Shown: positions 40,840 to 49,408 of the stretch, piece after piece | Layout of the letters: each line of letters begins with the position of its first letter | How positions within the stretch are numbered: position 1 is the first letter of the stretch | Assembly (NCBI GenBank): GCA_001819815.1 | Contig: MHNO01000014.1 | Location: forward strand, 13,779-71,879 | Length of the DNA: 58,101 bases | DNA from: Candidatus Ryanbacteria bacterium RIFCSPHIGHO2_02_FULL_45_17b | Lineage (GTDB): Bacteria; Patescibacteriota; Minisyncoccia; Ryanbacterales; 2-02-FULL-48-12 | Direction of reading: 5' to 3' | The notes under the pieces: generated by a model | The model's database searches: none | What the model saw: only the letters and a program-made list of their open reading frames with translations | What the model was told of the DNA's origin: nothing | Made by a program: the position numbers and the translations under genes

Positions 40840-43335
40840 ATGCCTCGCTATAACCATCAAAAAATTGAGAAGAAGTGGCAGGCTGTCTGGGAGAAGAAAA
40901 GGATATACCGCGCGCTTGATAGCTCGAAAAAGAAAAAGTACTACGCGATGGTTGAGTTTCCATATCCTTCGGGTGACGGGCTTCATGTGGGGCATGTCCG
41001 GAGCTACACCGCCATGGATATTGTTGCCCGCAAACGTCGCATGGAAGGATACAACACACTCTACCCGATCGGTTGGGACGCGTTTGGTCTGCCTACCGAA
41101 AATTATGCGATAAAAACTAAAATCCACCCGCGTATTGTAACCAAACGCAACACCGACATCTTTCGGCGGCAATTGAAATCGCTTGGGTTTTCGTTTGATT
41201 GGGATCGAGAAATTAATACCACCGACCCTGCATATTACAAGTGGACTCAATGGATATTTTTAAAGCTATTCGAAGCGGGGCTGGCCTACAAAGCAAAAAC
41301 CACTATCAATTGGTGCCCCAAAGATAAAATCGGCCTTGCCAACGAAGAAGTCGTGGGCGGCGCATGCGAACGGTGCGGCACGCAGGTAGAGAAGCGCGAG
41401 AAAGAACAATGGATGTTGCGCATTACGGCGTACGCGGAAAAACTGTTGAGTGGGCTTGAGACGGTTGATTATATTCCCGAAGCCAAAACCCAGCAGGAGC
41501 ATTGGATCGGGAAGTCGGAAGGGGCGGAGCTTAGATTCGAAATTCGAGATATGAAATCAGAAATGGTTCGACAAGCTCACCATGAAAATTTTGTAGAAAT
41601 TTTCACCACGCGCGCAGACACACTTTTCGGCGCGACGTATGTGGTGCTCGCACCCGAGCATGAATTCATAAAAAATTATGAATCAAGAATCACAAATTAT
41701 GAAGAAGTAAAAAAATATATTGCTGAAGCGAAGAAGAAGACAGACATAGAGCGCACATCGGAGAGCAAGGAAAAAACGGGAGTTGAACTCAAAGGCATTA
41801 AAGCCATTAACCCTGCCAACAAAAAAGAAATTCCGGTGTGGATTTCAGATTATGTGCTCGCCGGATATGGCACCGGCGCTATCATGGCGGTTCCCGCGCA
41901 CGATGACCGCGATTTTGCGTTTGCCAAAAAGTTTAATCTGCCAATTATTCCAGTTATTGAAGGAGAGATGAGTATCGGGGATAGTTGCTACACGGGTGAG
42001 GGGAGATTGATTAATTCTGGTAAGTTTAATGGAACGCATTCTCAAAAAGCAAAATCAGAAATTGTAAAATTTATTGGCGGCAACATCACCACCCAATACA
42101 AACTCCGCGACTGGGTTTTCTCTCGTCAACGCTACTGGGGTGAGCCTATACCGTTGGTGTATTGTGAACATTGCGCGAAAGAACAAAAATTCAAAAGCCT
42201 GGGAGAGAAGATCAATCCGGGTTGGATTCCGGTACTTGAAAACCATCTTCCGGTAGAACTCCCCAATGTCAAAAAGTATCTGCCGACCGATACTGGCGAA
42301 TCTCCACTGGCTACTATAAAAAGTTGGGTGAACGTGAGGTGTCCTCGTTGCAAAGGGGAAGCGCAAAGGGAGACGGACGTGATGCCCAACTGGGCTGGCT
42401 CGTCGTGGTACTTTTTGCGCTACACAGATCCAAAAAATAAAAAAGCATTTGCCGATGCTAAAAAACTCAAGCATTGGACAGCAGTAGACTGGTACAACGG
42501 GGGCATGGAGCACACCGTATTGCATCTTTTGTATTCTCGTTTCTGGAACCAATTTTTATTTGATCAAAAACTGGTGCCCACGCGCGAGCCGTATAAAAAA
42601 CGAACATCCCATGGCCTTATCATGGGTGAGGGCGGTATCAAAATGTCAAAATCAAAGGGCAATGTTGTCAACCCCGACTCGGTAGTGAAAGAATTTGGCG
42701 CAGACGCACTGCGACTCTATGAAATGTTTTTGGGGCCGTTCAACCAGCCGGTCGCGTGGGACCCGAGAGGTATTGTCGGCATGGAGCGTTTCTTGGAGCG
42801 CGTGTGGAAATTCTGTCATGCAACATATAATACGCAGCAGGGAACAAAAAAACCATCTGAACATACAGAGAGGCTTCTTCACCAAACCATTAAAAAGGTT
42901 TCGGAAGATATCGAACATCTGCGCATGAATACGGCTGTAAGTTCTTTGATGATTCTTTTAAATGAAATGGAGAAGAATAGAGAACAATGCACTGGCGCAA
43001 CAGTGAAAAAGTTTTTATTGGTACTCTCGCCGTTTGCCCCGCATATTACGGAAGAACTTTGGCAATTATTGGGTGAAAAATCCGCCAAATGGCGGAGCGT
43101 TCATCTTGAATCTTGGCCAAAATATGATAAACGAAAAATTATTGATACAACATTTACTCTTGTGGTGCAGATAAATGGGAAGGTGCGAGACTCATTTGAA
43201 GTGCTACAACATGCTACCCAAAAAGAGATAGAGATGCTTGCGTTTTCTAGAGATCATATTAAGCAAGCGCTTGGAAATATACCAGTCAAAAAAGTTATTT
43301 TTGTACCAGGCAGACTTATTAATATGGTGACCTAG
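40840..43335 (+). CDS. leuS: Leucyl-tRNA synthetase
   Basis: Charges tRNA-Leu. 831 residues. HVGH (49-52), the zinc-like CERCG near 176-180, editing domain with GATYVVLAPEH and AVPAHDDRDFAFA, catalytic core with YNGGMEHTVLHLLYSRFW, and KMSKSKGN near 602. C-terminal anticodon region is complete. Two segments, MVRQAHHEN (242-250) and NYESRITNYE (279-288), fall between conserved blocks and are encoded by DNA resembling dispersed repeats. No Shine-Dalgarno sequence. Confidence 0.97.
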   Translation: MPRYNHQKIEKKWQAVWEKKRIYRALDSSKKKKYYAMVEFPYPSGDGLHVGHVRSYTAMDIVARKRRMEGYNTLYPIGWDAFGLPTENYAIKTKIHPRIVTKRNTDIFRRQLKSLGFSFDWDREINTTDPAYYKWTQWIFLKLFEAGLAYKAKTTINWCPKDKIGLANEEVVGGACERCGTQVEKREKEQWMLRITAYAEKLLSGLETVDYIPEAKTQQEHWIGKSEGAELRFEIRDMKSEMVRQAHHENFVEIFTTRADTLFGATYVVLAPEHEFIKNYESRITNYEEVKKYIAEAKKKTDIERTSESKEKTGVELKGIKAINPANKKEIPVWISDYVLAGYGTGAIMAVPAHDDRDFAFAKKFNLPIIPVIEGEMSIGDSCYTGEGRLINSGKFNGTHSQKAKSEIVKFIGGNITTQYKLRDWVFSRQRYWGEPIPLVYCEHCAKEQKFKSLGEKINPGWIPVLENHLPVELPNVKKYLPTDTGESPLATIKSWVNVRCPRCKGEAQRETDVMPNWAGSSWYFLRYTDPKNKKAFADAKKLKHWTAVDWYNGGMEHTVLHLLYSRFWNQFLFDQKLVPTREPYKKRTSHGLIMGEGGIKMSKSKGNVVNPDSVVKEFGADALRLYEMFLGPFNQPVAWDPRGIVGMERFLERVWKFCHATYNTQQGTKKPSEHTERLLHQTIKKVSEDIEHLRMNTAVSSLMILLNEMEKNREQCTGATVKKFLLVLSPFAPHITEELWQLLGEKSAKWRSVHLESWPKYDKRKIIDTTFTLVVQINGKVRDSFEVLQHATQKEIEMLAFSRDHIKQALGNIPVKKVIFVPGRLINMVT

Positions 43336-43462
43336 TTTCTTGAAGTTAGAGCCATCAAGGCGATCTGTAGTTTACTCTTTTTGGAAAGAAACATGGGCAA
43401 GGCGTCTATTAGAATTCCTGTAAGGAGTTTATTCCATTCCCTTGTCCATGTAGTATAGACAT

Positions 43463-43486
43463 GAACCCTTTTTGGGTTCTTTTTTT
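43463..43486 (+). terminator. Terminator after leuS
   Basis: gaaccc-ttttt-gggttc followed by seven T. Before it, acatgggcaagg and cccttgtccatgt (about 43392-43452) form a larger stem of about 12 bp. Confidence 0.85.
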
Positions 43487-43519
43487 GTCCAAAATCTCTA
43501 CGATATGCGTTATAGTAAT

Positions 43520-45364
43520 ATGTGCGGTATTATTTCATATATTGGAAAACGAGAAGCATTACCTATTTTGTTAGATGGGCTGTATCGGCTTGAGTATCGC
43601 GGGTACGATTCCGCGGGTGTCGCTGTTGTTAACCATGATGGAAATGTGGGGCATATACGTACCACAGGCCGTGTGGATGAATTGGCCTCTTTACTTGCGG
43701 AGCATCCGATACAGGGCTCTTTTGGTATTGCGCATACGCGCTGGGCGACGCATGGCGCGCCTTCCGTGGCAAACGCGCATCCCCACGCTGATTGCAAAAA
43801 TAGCGTATTTGTGGCACACAACGGTATTATAGAAAATTATGCCCATCTTCGCGCCGCATTAGAGCGCGAAGGGCATAAATTTGCGTCTGAGACTGACAGT
43901 GAGGTTTTGGCGCATTTGATCGAACGCGCTCTGGTTTTGGTGGGAAGCGCAGGAACTTTGGACGATGCCGTATCCGAAGCTCTGCGACATGTGCAAGGCA
44001 CGTATGGGATTGCGGTGGTAAGCAGTAGACATCCGGAAAAACTGGTTGTTGCGCGAAGGAGTTCGCCGTTATTATTGGGAATAGGAGATGGTGAGTTTTT
44101 TGCGGCATCTGACAGCTCCGCTCTTTTGCGGCATACCCGCCGTATCGTGTATTTGGATGATAACGAGCTTGCTGTTTTGACACCTAAGGGGTATGAAGTG
44201 CGTAACATCCGACGCAAGCCCGTAACAAAGCAGGTAGAATTGCTTACCGGATCCCCTGCAGACATAGAAAAAAACGGGCATGATCACTTTATGGAAAAAG
44301 AAATTCATGAAGCGCCGGAAGTGCTTCGGAATGCCATCCGCGGCCGTGTGCTTCACGCGGAAGGAACCGCAAAATTAAGCGCGCTTGATGCTTCAGTAGA
44401 AAAACTCTCACAGATAAACCATATTATTTTTTTGTCGCAGGGCACGTCATACTACGCGGGTCTTGTGGGAAAATATATGATAGAAGAACTTGCAGGAATT
44501 CCCGCGGAAGTGGTATATGCGTCTGAATTTCGCTACGCACCGCCGCCGTTGAATGAACAAACGCTTGTGGTAGCAATTTCTCAATCGGGAGAAACAGCAG
44601 ACACGCTTGAGGCGATTCGTGAGGCAAAGCGACATCATGTTCCCACGCTTGCCATTGTGAATGTGGTTGGGTCAAGCATCGCACGCGAAGCTGGTATGGG
44701 GATTTACAATTACGCGGGGCCGGAAATAGGTGTTGCGTCCACAAAAGCGTTTATTTCTCAATTGGCCGTTCTCTCGCTTGTGGCGGTTTGGTTTGGCCGT
44801 CAGCGAAATTTATCCGTATCGCGCGGAAGAGAAATTTTGGAAGAACTCCAGCAGTTGCCGCATAAAGCTGAAAAAGTCCTTTCTATGGCTTCACGCATAC
44901 ATACGCTCGCTGACGGATATGCTTCGCACGAACATTTTTTCTTTTTGGGAAGAAAATATAATTGGCCTGTCGCGTTGGAGGGCGCGCTGAAATTAAAAGA
45001 AATATCATATGCGCACGCGGAAGGGTATGCATCGGGTGAGATGAAGCATGGGCCCATCGCGCTTATTACGTCCGGTTTTCCTTCTGTGGTACTGGCGCCA
45101 TCGGATAGCGTGTATGAAAAATCTGTTTCAACTATTCATGAATTGAAAGCGCGCGGCGGCAAAGTTCTTGCGGTGGCAACTGAAGGGAACACCGAAATTG
45201 CAAAAATTGCGGACGATGTGGCGCATATTCCACAGACGCTCGAAATTCTTTCCCCTATTCTTACGGTCATTCCTCTCCAGTTGTTTGCATACTTCATCGC
45301 GAAGAAACGCGGATGTGATATTGACAAACCTCGTAATTTGGCTAAAAGTGTAACCGTTGAGTAG
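43520..45364 (+). CDS. glmS: Glutamine-fructose-6-phosphate aminotransferase
   Basis: First step of UDP-GlcNAc synthesis. 614 residues when started at the ATG before CGIISYIG, which puts the catalytic Cys at position 2 as required; an ATG 15 bases earlier is not compatible with an exposed Cys unless processed. Glutaminase motifs RGYDSAG, HTRWATHG and AHNGIIENY, two SIS domains (SQGTSYYAG, SQSGETADT), and the end PRNLAKSVTVE. No glmS ribozyme is recognisable upstream. Confidence 0.97.
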   Translation: MCGIISYIGKREALPILLDGLYRLEYRGYDSAGVAVVNHDGNVGHIRTTGRVDELASLLAEHPIQGSFGIAHTRWATHGAPSVANAHPHADCKNSVFVAHNGIIENYAHLRAALEREGHKFASETDSEVLAHLIERALVLVGSAGTLDDAVSEALRHVQGTYGIAVVSSRHPEKLVVARRSSPLLLGIGDGEFFAASDSSALLRHTRRIVYLDDNELAVLTPKGYEVRNIRRKPVTKQVELLTGSPADIEKNGHDHFMEKEIHEAPEVLRNAIRGRVLHAEGTAKLSALDASVEKLSQINHIIFLSQGTSYYAGLVGKYMIEELAGIPAEVVYASEFRYAPPPLNEQTLVVAISQSGETADTLEAIREAKRHHVPTLAIVNVVGSSIAREAGMGIYNYAGPEIGVASTKAFISQLAVLSLVAVWFGRQRNLSVSRGREILEELQQLPHKAEKVLSMASRIHTLADGYASHEHFFFLGRKYNWPVALEGALKLKEISYAHAEGYASGEMKHGPIALITSGFPSVVLAPSDSVYEKSVSTIHELKARGGKVLAVATEGNTEIAKIADDVAHIPQTLEILSPILTVIPLQLFAYFIAKKRGCDIDKPRNLAKSVTVE

Positions 45365-45374
45365 ATAAGGTTTT

Positions 45375-46361
45375 ATGAAAAAGAAAAAAGTTGTTGTTAT
45401 CGGGGGGGGAACAGGCACTTCTGTGGTTCTGCAAGGATTAAAGAAATATCCGGTGGATCTTTCGGCCATCATTACAACGGCGGATGACGGGAGTTCTTCG
45501 GGTGTGTTGCGTAAGGAGTTTGATATGGTGCCACCCGGAGACATTCGGCAATGTCTTGTCGCGCTTGCCGCAAAAGATTTCGGGTATCTTAATGAACGGT
45601 TTCAAAAGGGTTTTTTGCAGGGGCACACTCTTGGTAATCTTTTGATTACCCTTTTTTCCCAGCACAACAAAGATTTTCAGCAGGCAATTGACGAATTATT
45701 GCTTTTGGTAGGGGCGGAAGGGTCGCTTATACCCATGACATTGCGTCCTGTTACGCTTTCAGCGCATCTTACAAATGGGAAGATACTTGTAGGAGAATCG
45801 CGTATTACGCGGTCGCGTGATATTCATAAAAAGTTAAAAAAACTTTCTTTATCTCCCAAAACAGCGCATGCAAACCCACGCGCAGTACAAGTGTTGCTGG
45901 AGGCCGATGCTATAATTGTGGGACCAGGCAATTTGTATGCAAGTATCATTCCCGTACTGCTTCTTCCTGAAATTACACATGCGATGCGTATCGCCTACGG
46001 AAAAAAAATATATGTGGCAAATTTATTTACACAATCAGGACACACGCCGGGGTTTGGAGTAAAAGACTATCTGCATGTATTAGAGAGATATATGGGAGGA
46101 GATGTGTTCACGCATATTATCTACAATACGAAACGTTTGCCTGTTTCTTTTATAAACCAACACCGTAATGATATTGTTGGTGAAGAAATTTCTATCTCTT
46201 CCCAAACACGCGCCGATGCCAGAATGGTAGGCCGTTCACTGGCAAGCTCGTTTCCAAAAAAAGGTCTTTCCATGAACGATCCGCTCCATATAATGCGGAA
46301 TCCTTTTTTGCATGATCCCGTAAAACTTGCGAAAGCCTTAATGAAAATTCTACATTCATGA
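45375..46361 (+). CDS. YvcK/CofD-like (gluconeogenesis factor) protein
   Basis: 328 residues. VVVIGGGTGTSVVLQGLKKY, ITTADDGSSSGVLRKEFDMVPPGDIRQC, and the middle VGPGNLYASIIPVLLLPEI. YvcK binds UDP-GlcNAc in Bacillus and links wall synthesis with carbon flow. It lies directly after glmS, which fits that role. Overlaps the next gene by four bases. Confidence 0.9.
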   Translation: MKKKKVVVIGGGTGTSVVLQGLKKYPVDLSAIITTADDGSSSGVLRKEFDMVPPGDIRQCLVALAAKDFGYLNERFQKGFLQGHTLGNLLITLFSQHNKDFQQAIDELLLLVGAEGSLIPMTLRPVTLSAHLTNGKILVGESRITRSRDIHKKLKKLSLSPKTAHANPRAVQVLLEADAIIVGPGNLYASIIPVLLLPEITHAMRIAYGKKIYVANLFTQSGHTPGFGVKDYLHVLERYMGGDVFTHIIYNTKRLPVSFINQHRNDIVGEEISISSQTRADARMVGRSLASSFPKKGLSMNDPLHIMRNPFLHDPVKLAKALMKILHS

Positions 46362-46972
46362 AAATAATTTTTGATTTTGACAACACATTATTTCATGAAG
46401 AACCGTTTGTGGAAGGCATGCGTCAAGATTTTGGTGCCTGTGGAGTACCCGGTGATGTGTTTACAGAAGCAGCTGTCCAAGCTTATGAAGGGGAGGTGTG
46501 GCGACAGTTTCAGCATATGAATATAGTAGCTGATCGATGCGGTCTTTCAATTAACAAACTCAATAATGCGCTTGAAGCCATTATTGCCAGTGCGCATATC
46601 TTTTTATATCATGATGTATACCCGTTTTTACAGAGTGTACATTTGGATCACTCGCTTTCTATCCTTTCATTTGGGGATGATAAGTTCCAGCGCATGAAAA
46701 TCGAGGGGGCTGGTATTTCTCGTTTTTTTCAGTATATTATAGTTACACAGAATATACGGAAGGACACGGATGCAAATTTGCTCAGTAACGGCGAACCCGC
46801 GCTATTTGTGGAAGATAATCCCCATGCGTTAGAAGCGGTAAAAATACATGTACCCCATATTACAACGGTGCGTATGCGGCGGGGACATGGGAAGTATGCA
46901 GATACATCAAGCGGGAGAGGGATAGATTATGAAATTACAAATCTTAACCAATTGTATACATTTTTAACATGA
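46358..46972 (+). CDS. HAD-superfamily hydrolase-like protein
   Basis: 204 residues. Motif I FDFDNTLF has both Asp residues. Motif II SILSFGDD and motif IV FVEDNPHALEAV with the Asp are also present; the Lys of motif III is probably in IRKDTD. Helical cap between I and II. Overlaps yvcK-like and the nucleotidyltransferase genes by four bases each, so the three are one operon; a sugar-phosphate phosphatase is plausible. Confidence 0.85.
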   Translation: MKIIFDFDNTLFHEEPFVEGMRQDFGACGVPGDVFTEAAVQAYEGEVWRQFQHMNIVADRCGLSINKLNNALEAIIASAHIFLYHDVYPFLQSVHLDHSLSILSFGDDKFQRMKIEGAGISRFFQYIIVTQNIRKDTDANLLSNGEPALFVEDNPHALEAVKIHVPHITTVRMRRGHGKYADTSSGRGIDYEITNLNQLYTFLT

Positions 46973-47661
46973 AAGCAGTAATCATTGCGGCAGGTGAGGG
47001 TACGCGCATGCGCCCGCTTACCTATACAACACCAAAACAACTTTTACGCGTGTGCGGTAAAACGCTTCTTGAGTATGTGCTGGAAGTTTTGCCGCCAGAA
47101 ATTTCAGAAATAATTATGGTGGTTGGGTACAAGGGCGCTGACATCCAAACATTTTTAGGGAACGAGTGGCATGGAAAAAAAGTACACTATGTATGGCAGG
47201 AGAAGCCGCAAGGAACCGCGCATGCCATATCGCTTGCAAAAGATTTATTGGCAGGCGAAACGTTTTTCCTCGCTTGTTACGCTGATGATATTCATGGCGC
47301 CGAAGGTGTTGCGAAATGCGTAGCACAGCGTCGTCCTTGTTTTGTGATTGCGGAAGTGGAAGACCCGCGTAAATTTGGCGTTATCATGACTGACGAGAAG
47401 GGAAAAATAACTTCGTTTGAGGAAAAGCCGGAGAATCCAAAATCACACCTGGTCTCAAGCGGATTTTTTGTGTTGCCTATTGAAATACTTGATTATAAAA
47501 CTCCCGCGCATGAAAATGGGGAAGAACATATCCCTGATCGCGTGGAAAGTATGATGAAAGAGGGGTACGAATTCTATACCGAGCGCTCCACGCGATGGAT
47601 TCCTATTGGGTATCCGCAAGATCTGGAAAAAGCGGAAGCGATACTTTGTCCTCAAAAATAA
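46969..47661 (+). CDS. Sugar-1-phosphate nucleotidyltransferase (GlmU/RmlA N-terminal type)
   Basis: 230 residues. AVIIAAGEGTRMRPLTYTTPKQLL (signature with GxGTRxRPxT..PK), YADDIHG (metal Asp), SSGFFVLPIEIL and GYPQDLEKAEA. Only the nucleotidyltransferase domain is present, with no acyltransferase half. Downstream, on the opposite strand, lies a left-handed beta-helix protein that could supply it. Nucleotide and sugar are not certain; GlcNAc-1-P and UTP fit the glmS context. Confidence 0.9.
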   Translation: MKAVIIAAGEGTRMRPLTYTTPKQLLRVCGKTLLEYVLEVLPPEISEIIMVVGYKGADIQTFLGNEWHGKKVHYVWQEKPQGTAHAISLAKDLLAGETFFLACYADDIHGAEGVAKCVAQRRPCFVIAEVEDPRKFGVIMTDEKGKITSFEEKPENPKSHLVSSGFFVLPIEILDYKTPAHENGEEHIPDRVESMMKEGYEFYTERSTRWIPIGYPQDLEKAEAILCPQK

Positions 47662-47684
47662 AAAAGACAGCGCGGGTCGCTGTC
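47654..47684 (-). terminator. Terminator of the beta-helix gene
   Basis: On the minus strand GACAGCG-acccg-CGCTGTC followed by TTTTTTATTTTT. It overlaps the stop of the convergent gene. Confidence 0.8.
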
Positions 47685-47700
47685 TAGGAGTGTTGTGTGT

Positions 47701-47730
47701 TGTCATTGCGAGCATAGCGAAGCAATGACA
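47701..47730. repeat. Short dispersed-type palindrome
   Basis: tgtcattgc (47701-47709) and gcaatgaca (47722-47730) around gagcatagcgaa. The motif gtcattgcgagc...gcgaagcaat is a repeat known from many unrelated bacteria; its function is unknown. It lies between two convergent genes. Confidence 0.65.
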
Positions 47731-47749
47731 TAGAAGGAAATTTTGTTTT

Positions 47750-48520
47750 TCAGGACTTTATCCGCATCCAGTGGCCGTTACCGTCGTTTTGCATCACGTT
47801 GGGGCGGAAGTTTCCTTTCGGGTCAACATATGTATCATCAGGTATATCTTGCCGGATGGTGAGCCCTGCAACCATATACACGTTTTTTCCGATACGGCAG
47901 GGAGCTACGATTTTTCCCCCAATAAAGGATCCACTGTTTACCACTGTTTTTTTCTTTGATGTACCGTTAAAGTTGTAAAAAGTGGTCCCAGCGGATACGT
48001 TGATATCGTCTCCCATTTCGCCGTCCAACAGGTTACTGTCGCCGTACTTGGCGCTGACCCGGTGTCCCATTGTTGTACGGTTGATGTGTGCACCGAGTTT
48101 GCAATGGTCGCCGCATGAGGAATCATGTATTATGCAGCTTGCATACGTTTCAATATTGTTCCCAAGCATGGAGGATCCAATTTCTCCCCTTAGGTCACAA
48201 TTGTTTCCACAGGTTGATTTACGAAAATTGAGTTTCGCCCGAAGTTTTGAGTCCTCGCCGATTGTTGCGGGTCCGACGATAAACACACCAGGTTCAACCT
48301 TTGTCCGACTCTCAATATAGATAGGGCCATCGGTCCCATCAAAAACCGTGTTGCCCATAATATGCACACCATCTCTTAGATACACGGTTCCAATTAGTTG
48401 CATGTTTGGGCCAATATAAACATCTTTTCCGAGAACGAGACGTTCTGCGAAGATGGTGTCTCCAGCTCCGGAAGGACAAATCTTCCCGGGCAATTCGCCA
48501 AGACTTGACCGTTGTATCAT
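47750..48520 (-). CDS. Left-handed beta-helix (hexapeptide) protein, GlmU C-terminal-like
   Basis: 256 residues from the ATG at 48520, with AAAGGAG six bases upstream. Hexapeptide-type repeats run from about residue 30 to 220: LGKDVYIGPNMQLIG, GVFIVGPATIGEDSKL, and the GlmU-like LRGEIGSSMLGNNIETYAS, GAHINRTTMGH. The C terminus IPDDTYVDPKG is not a known acyltransferase ending. It may be an acyltransferase or a catalytically inactive scaffold. Diverges from the tsaC-like gene with a shared promoter. Confidence 0.82.
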   Translation of the reverse strand: MIQRSSLGELPGKICPSGAGDTIFAERLVLGKDVYIGPNMQLIGTVYLRDGVHIMGNTVFDGTDGPIYIESRTKVEPGVFIVGPATIGEDSKLRAKLNFRKSTCGNNCDLRGEIGSSMLGNNIETYASCIIHDSSCGDHCKLGAHINRTTMGHRVSAKYGDSNLLDGEMGDDINVSAGTTFYNFNGTSKKKTVVNSGSFIGGKIVAPCRIGKNVYMVAGLTIRQDIPDDTYVDPKGNFRPNVMQNDGNGHWMRIKS

Positions 48521-48552
48521 GTCAATCTCCTTTCCTTTTCCAAACTGACACA

Positions 48553-48581
48553 TAGATAGCATATAAATTATTTGTTGTCAA
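48553..48581 (-). promoter_or_regulatory. Promoter of the beta-helix gene
   Basis: On the minus strand TTGACA (48581-48576), spacer 17, TATCTA (48558-48553). Shares bases with the opposite -35 box. Confidence 0.65.
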
Positions 48582-48603
48582 ATTATTAAAATTTTGATAC
48601 GCT
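48575..48603 (+). promoter_or_regulatory. Promoter of the tsaC-like gene, near-leaderless
   Basis: TTGTCA at 48575-48580, spacer 17, TACGCT at 48598-48603. The ATG is eight bases after the -10 box. Confidence 0.5.
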
Positions 48604-48611
48604 GTTCTTAT

Positions 48612-49250
48612 ATGCGCATAGTTCCATTAGGCACAGATCACGGAGTGGGCGCAACGCTGGAAGCGGTGCGATCGTTGAAATTAGGTGAGGTAGTGGTGAT
48701 TCCCACCGATACCGCATATGGATTAGCGGCAGATGCCATGAATGAAAAAGCGGTACAAAAAGTGTTCTCCATAAAAATGCGAGGTGCTGATCACGCACTC
48801 CCTGTGTTTGTATCCGATTTTGAAATGCTCGATAAGGTTGCGGTTGCGAGCCATGAGTTGAAAGAATACATACAAAAATGCGGCTCTATCACTGCTGTGC
48901 TTCCCGCGCGCGGCTGGGTGCCGCTTTCGCTTCGCGGCGGCAAGCTCTCAATCGGCGTTCGTGTTTCCACGTATCCTTTTGTGGAGCGGCTTATAAAAGC
49001 TTTTGGCGGACCTATAACTGCTACCAGCGCGAATATTTCAGGCAGGGGTCCTTATAACAAAATCCATGATGTCATAGATGAGTTTGAAGGGGGTATTGAA
49101 CCTGATGTGATTATAGATGCGGGGAACCTTCCACAAAATCCGGTCTCAGCTGTAATTGATTTTACAAAAAAGCCGCCCATGATTTTGCGAACCGGCATGT
49201 TGCCAAAGGAAGTTTTGATGGATTTGTTGGGGAGTCAAATTAGTGAGTAA
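48612..49250 (+). CDS. tsaC: TsaC/YrdC/Sua5-type threonylcarbamoyl-AMP synthase
   Basis: Makes the threonylcarbamoyl-AMP used by TsaD. 212 residues. VVIPTDTAYGLAADAM, KVFSIKMRGADHALPVFV (the KxR motif, with Met inserted), GKLSIGVRVSTYPFVERLI and the SANISG motif (ATSANISGRG) identify the YrdC domain. The Sua5 C-terminal domain is absent. The ATG at 48612 follows its -10 box by eight bases; no ribosome binding site. Confidence 0.92.
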   Translation: MRIVPLGTDHGVGATLEAVRSLKLGEVVVIPTDTAYGLAADAMNEKAVQKVFSIKMRGADHALPVFVSDFEMLDKVAVASHELKEYIQKCGSITAVLPARGWVPLSLRGGKLSIGVRVSTYPFVERLIKAFGGPITATSANISGRGPYNKIHDVIDEFEGGIEPDVIIDAGNLPQNPVSAVIDFTKKPPMILRTGMLPKEVLMDLLGSQISE

Positions 49251-49329
49251 TATTATAATGTCAGGTCCTATGGTGGCACTGTGTTTTAAGGTAGAGTAGA
49301 AGAATGTTGTAACACATTATCATACCAAT

Positions 49330-49380
49330 ATAGCGTCTTGTGATGACCCAATTCATGTTTTGGTTATCGCAAGACGCTAT
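49330..49380. repeat. Inverted-repeat element, copy 3 (core only)
   Basis: atagcgtcttgtgatgacc (49330-49348) pairs with ggttatcgcaagacgctat (49362-49380) around a 13-nt loop. Relative to copies 1 and 2 the stem has changed AC to GC in both arms, and two other differences leave G-T pairs, so pairing is preserved. Outer arms are missing and the loop is shortened. It lies between the tsaC-like gene and glyA. Confidence 0.85.
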
Positions 49381-49408
49381 AATTGTTATTAGTTGATATG
49401 TACATAAC

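Noticed and set aside
47701..47730. Terminator for the nucleotidyltransferase gene
   Set aside because: The palindrome has no T run; it matches a dispersed repeat type instead.
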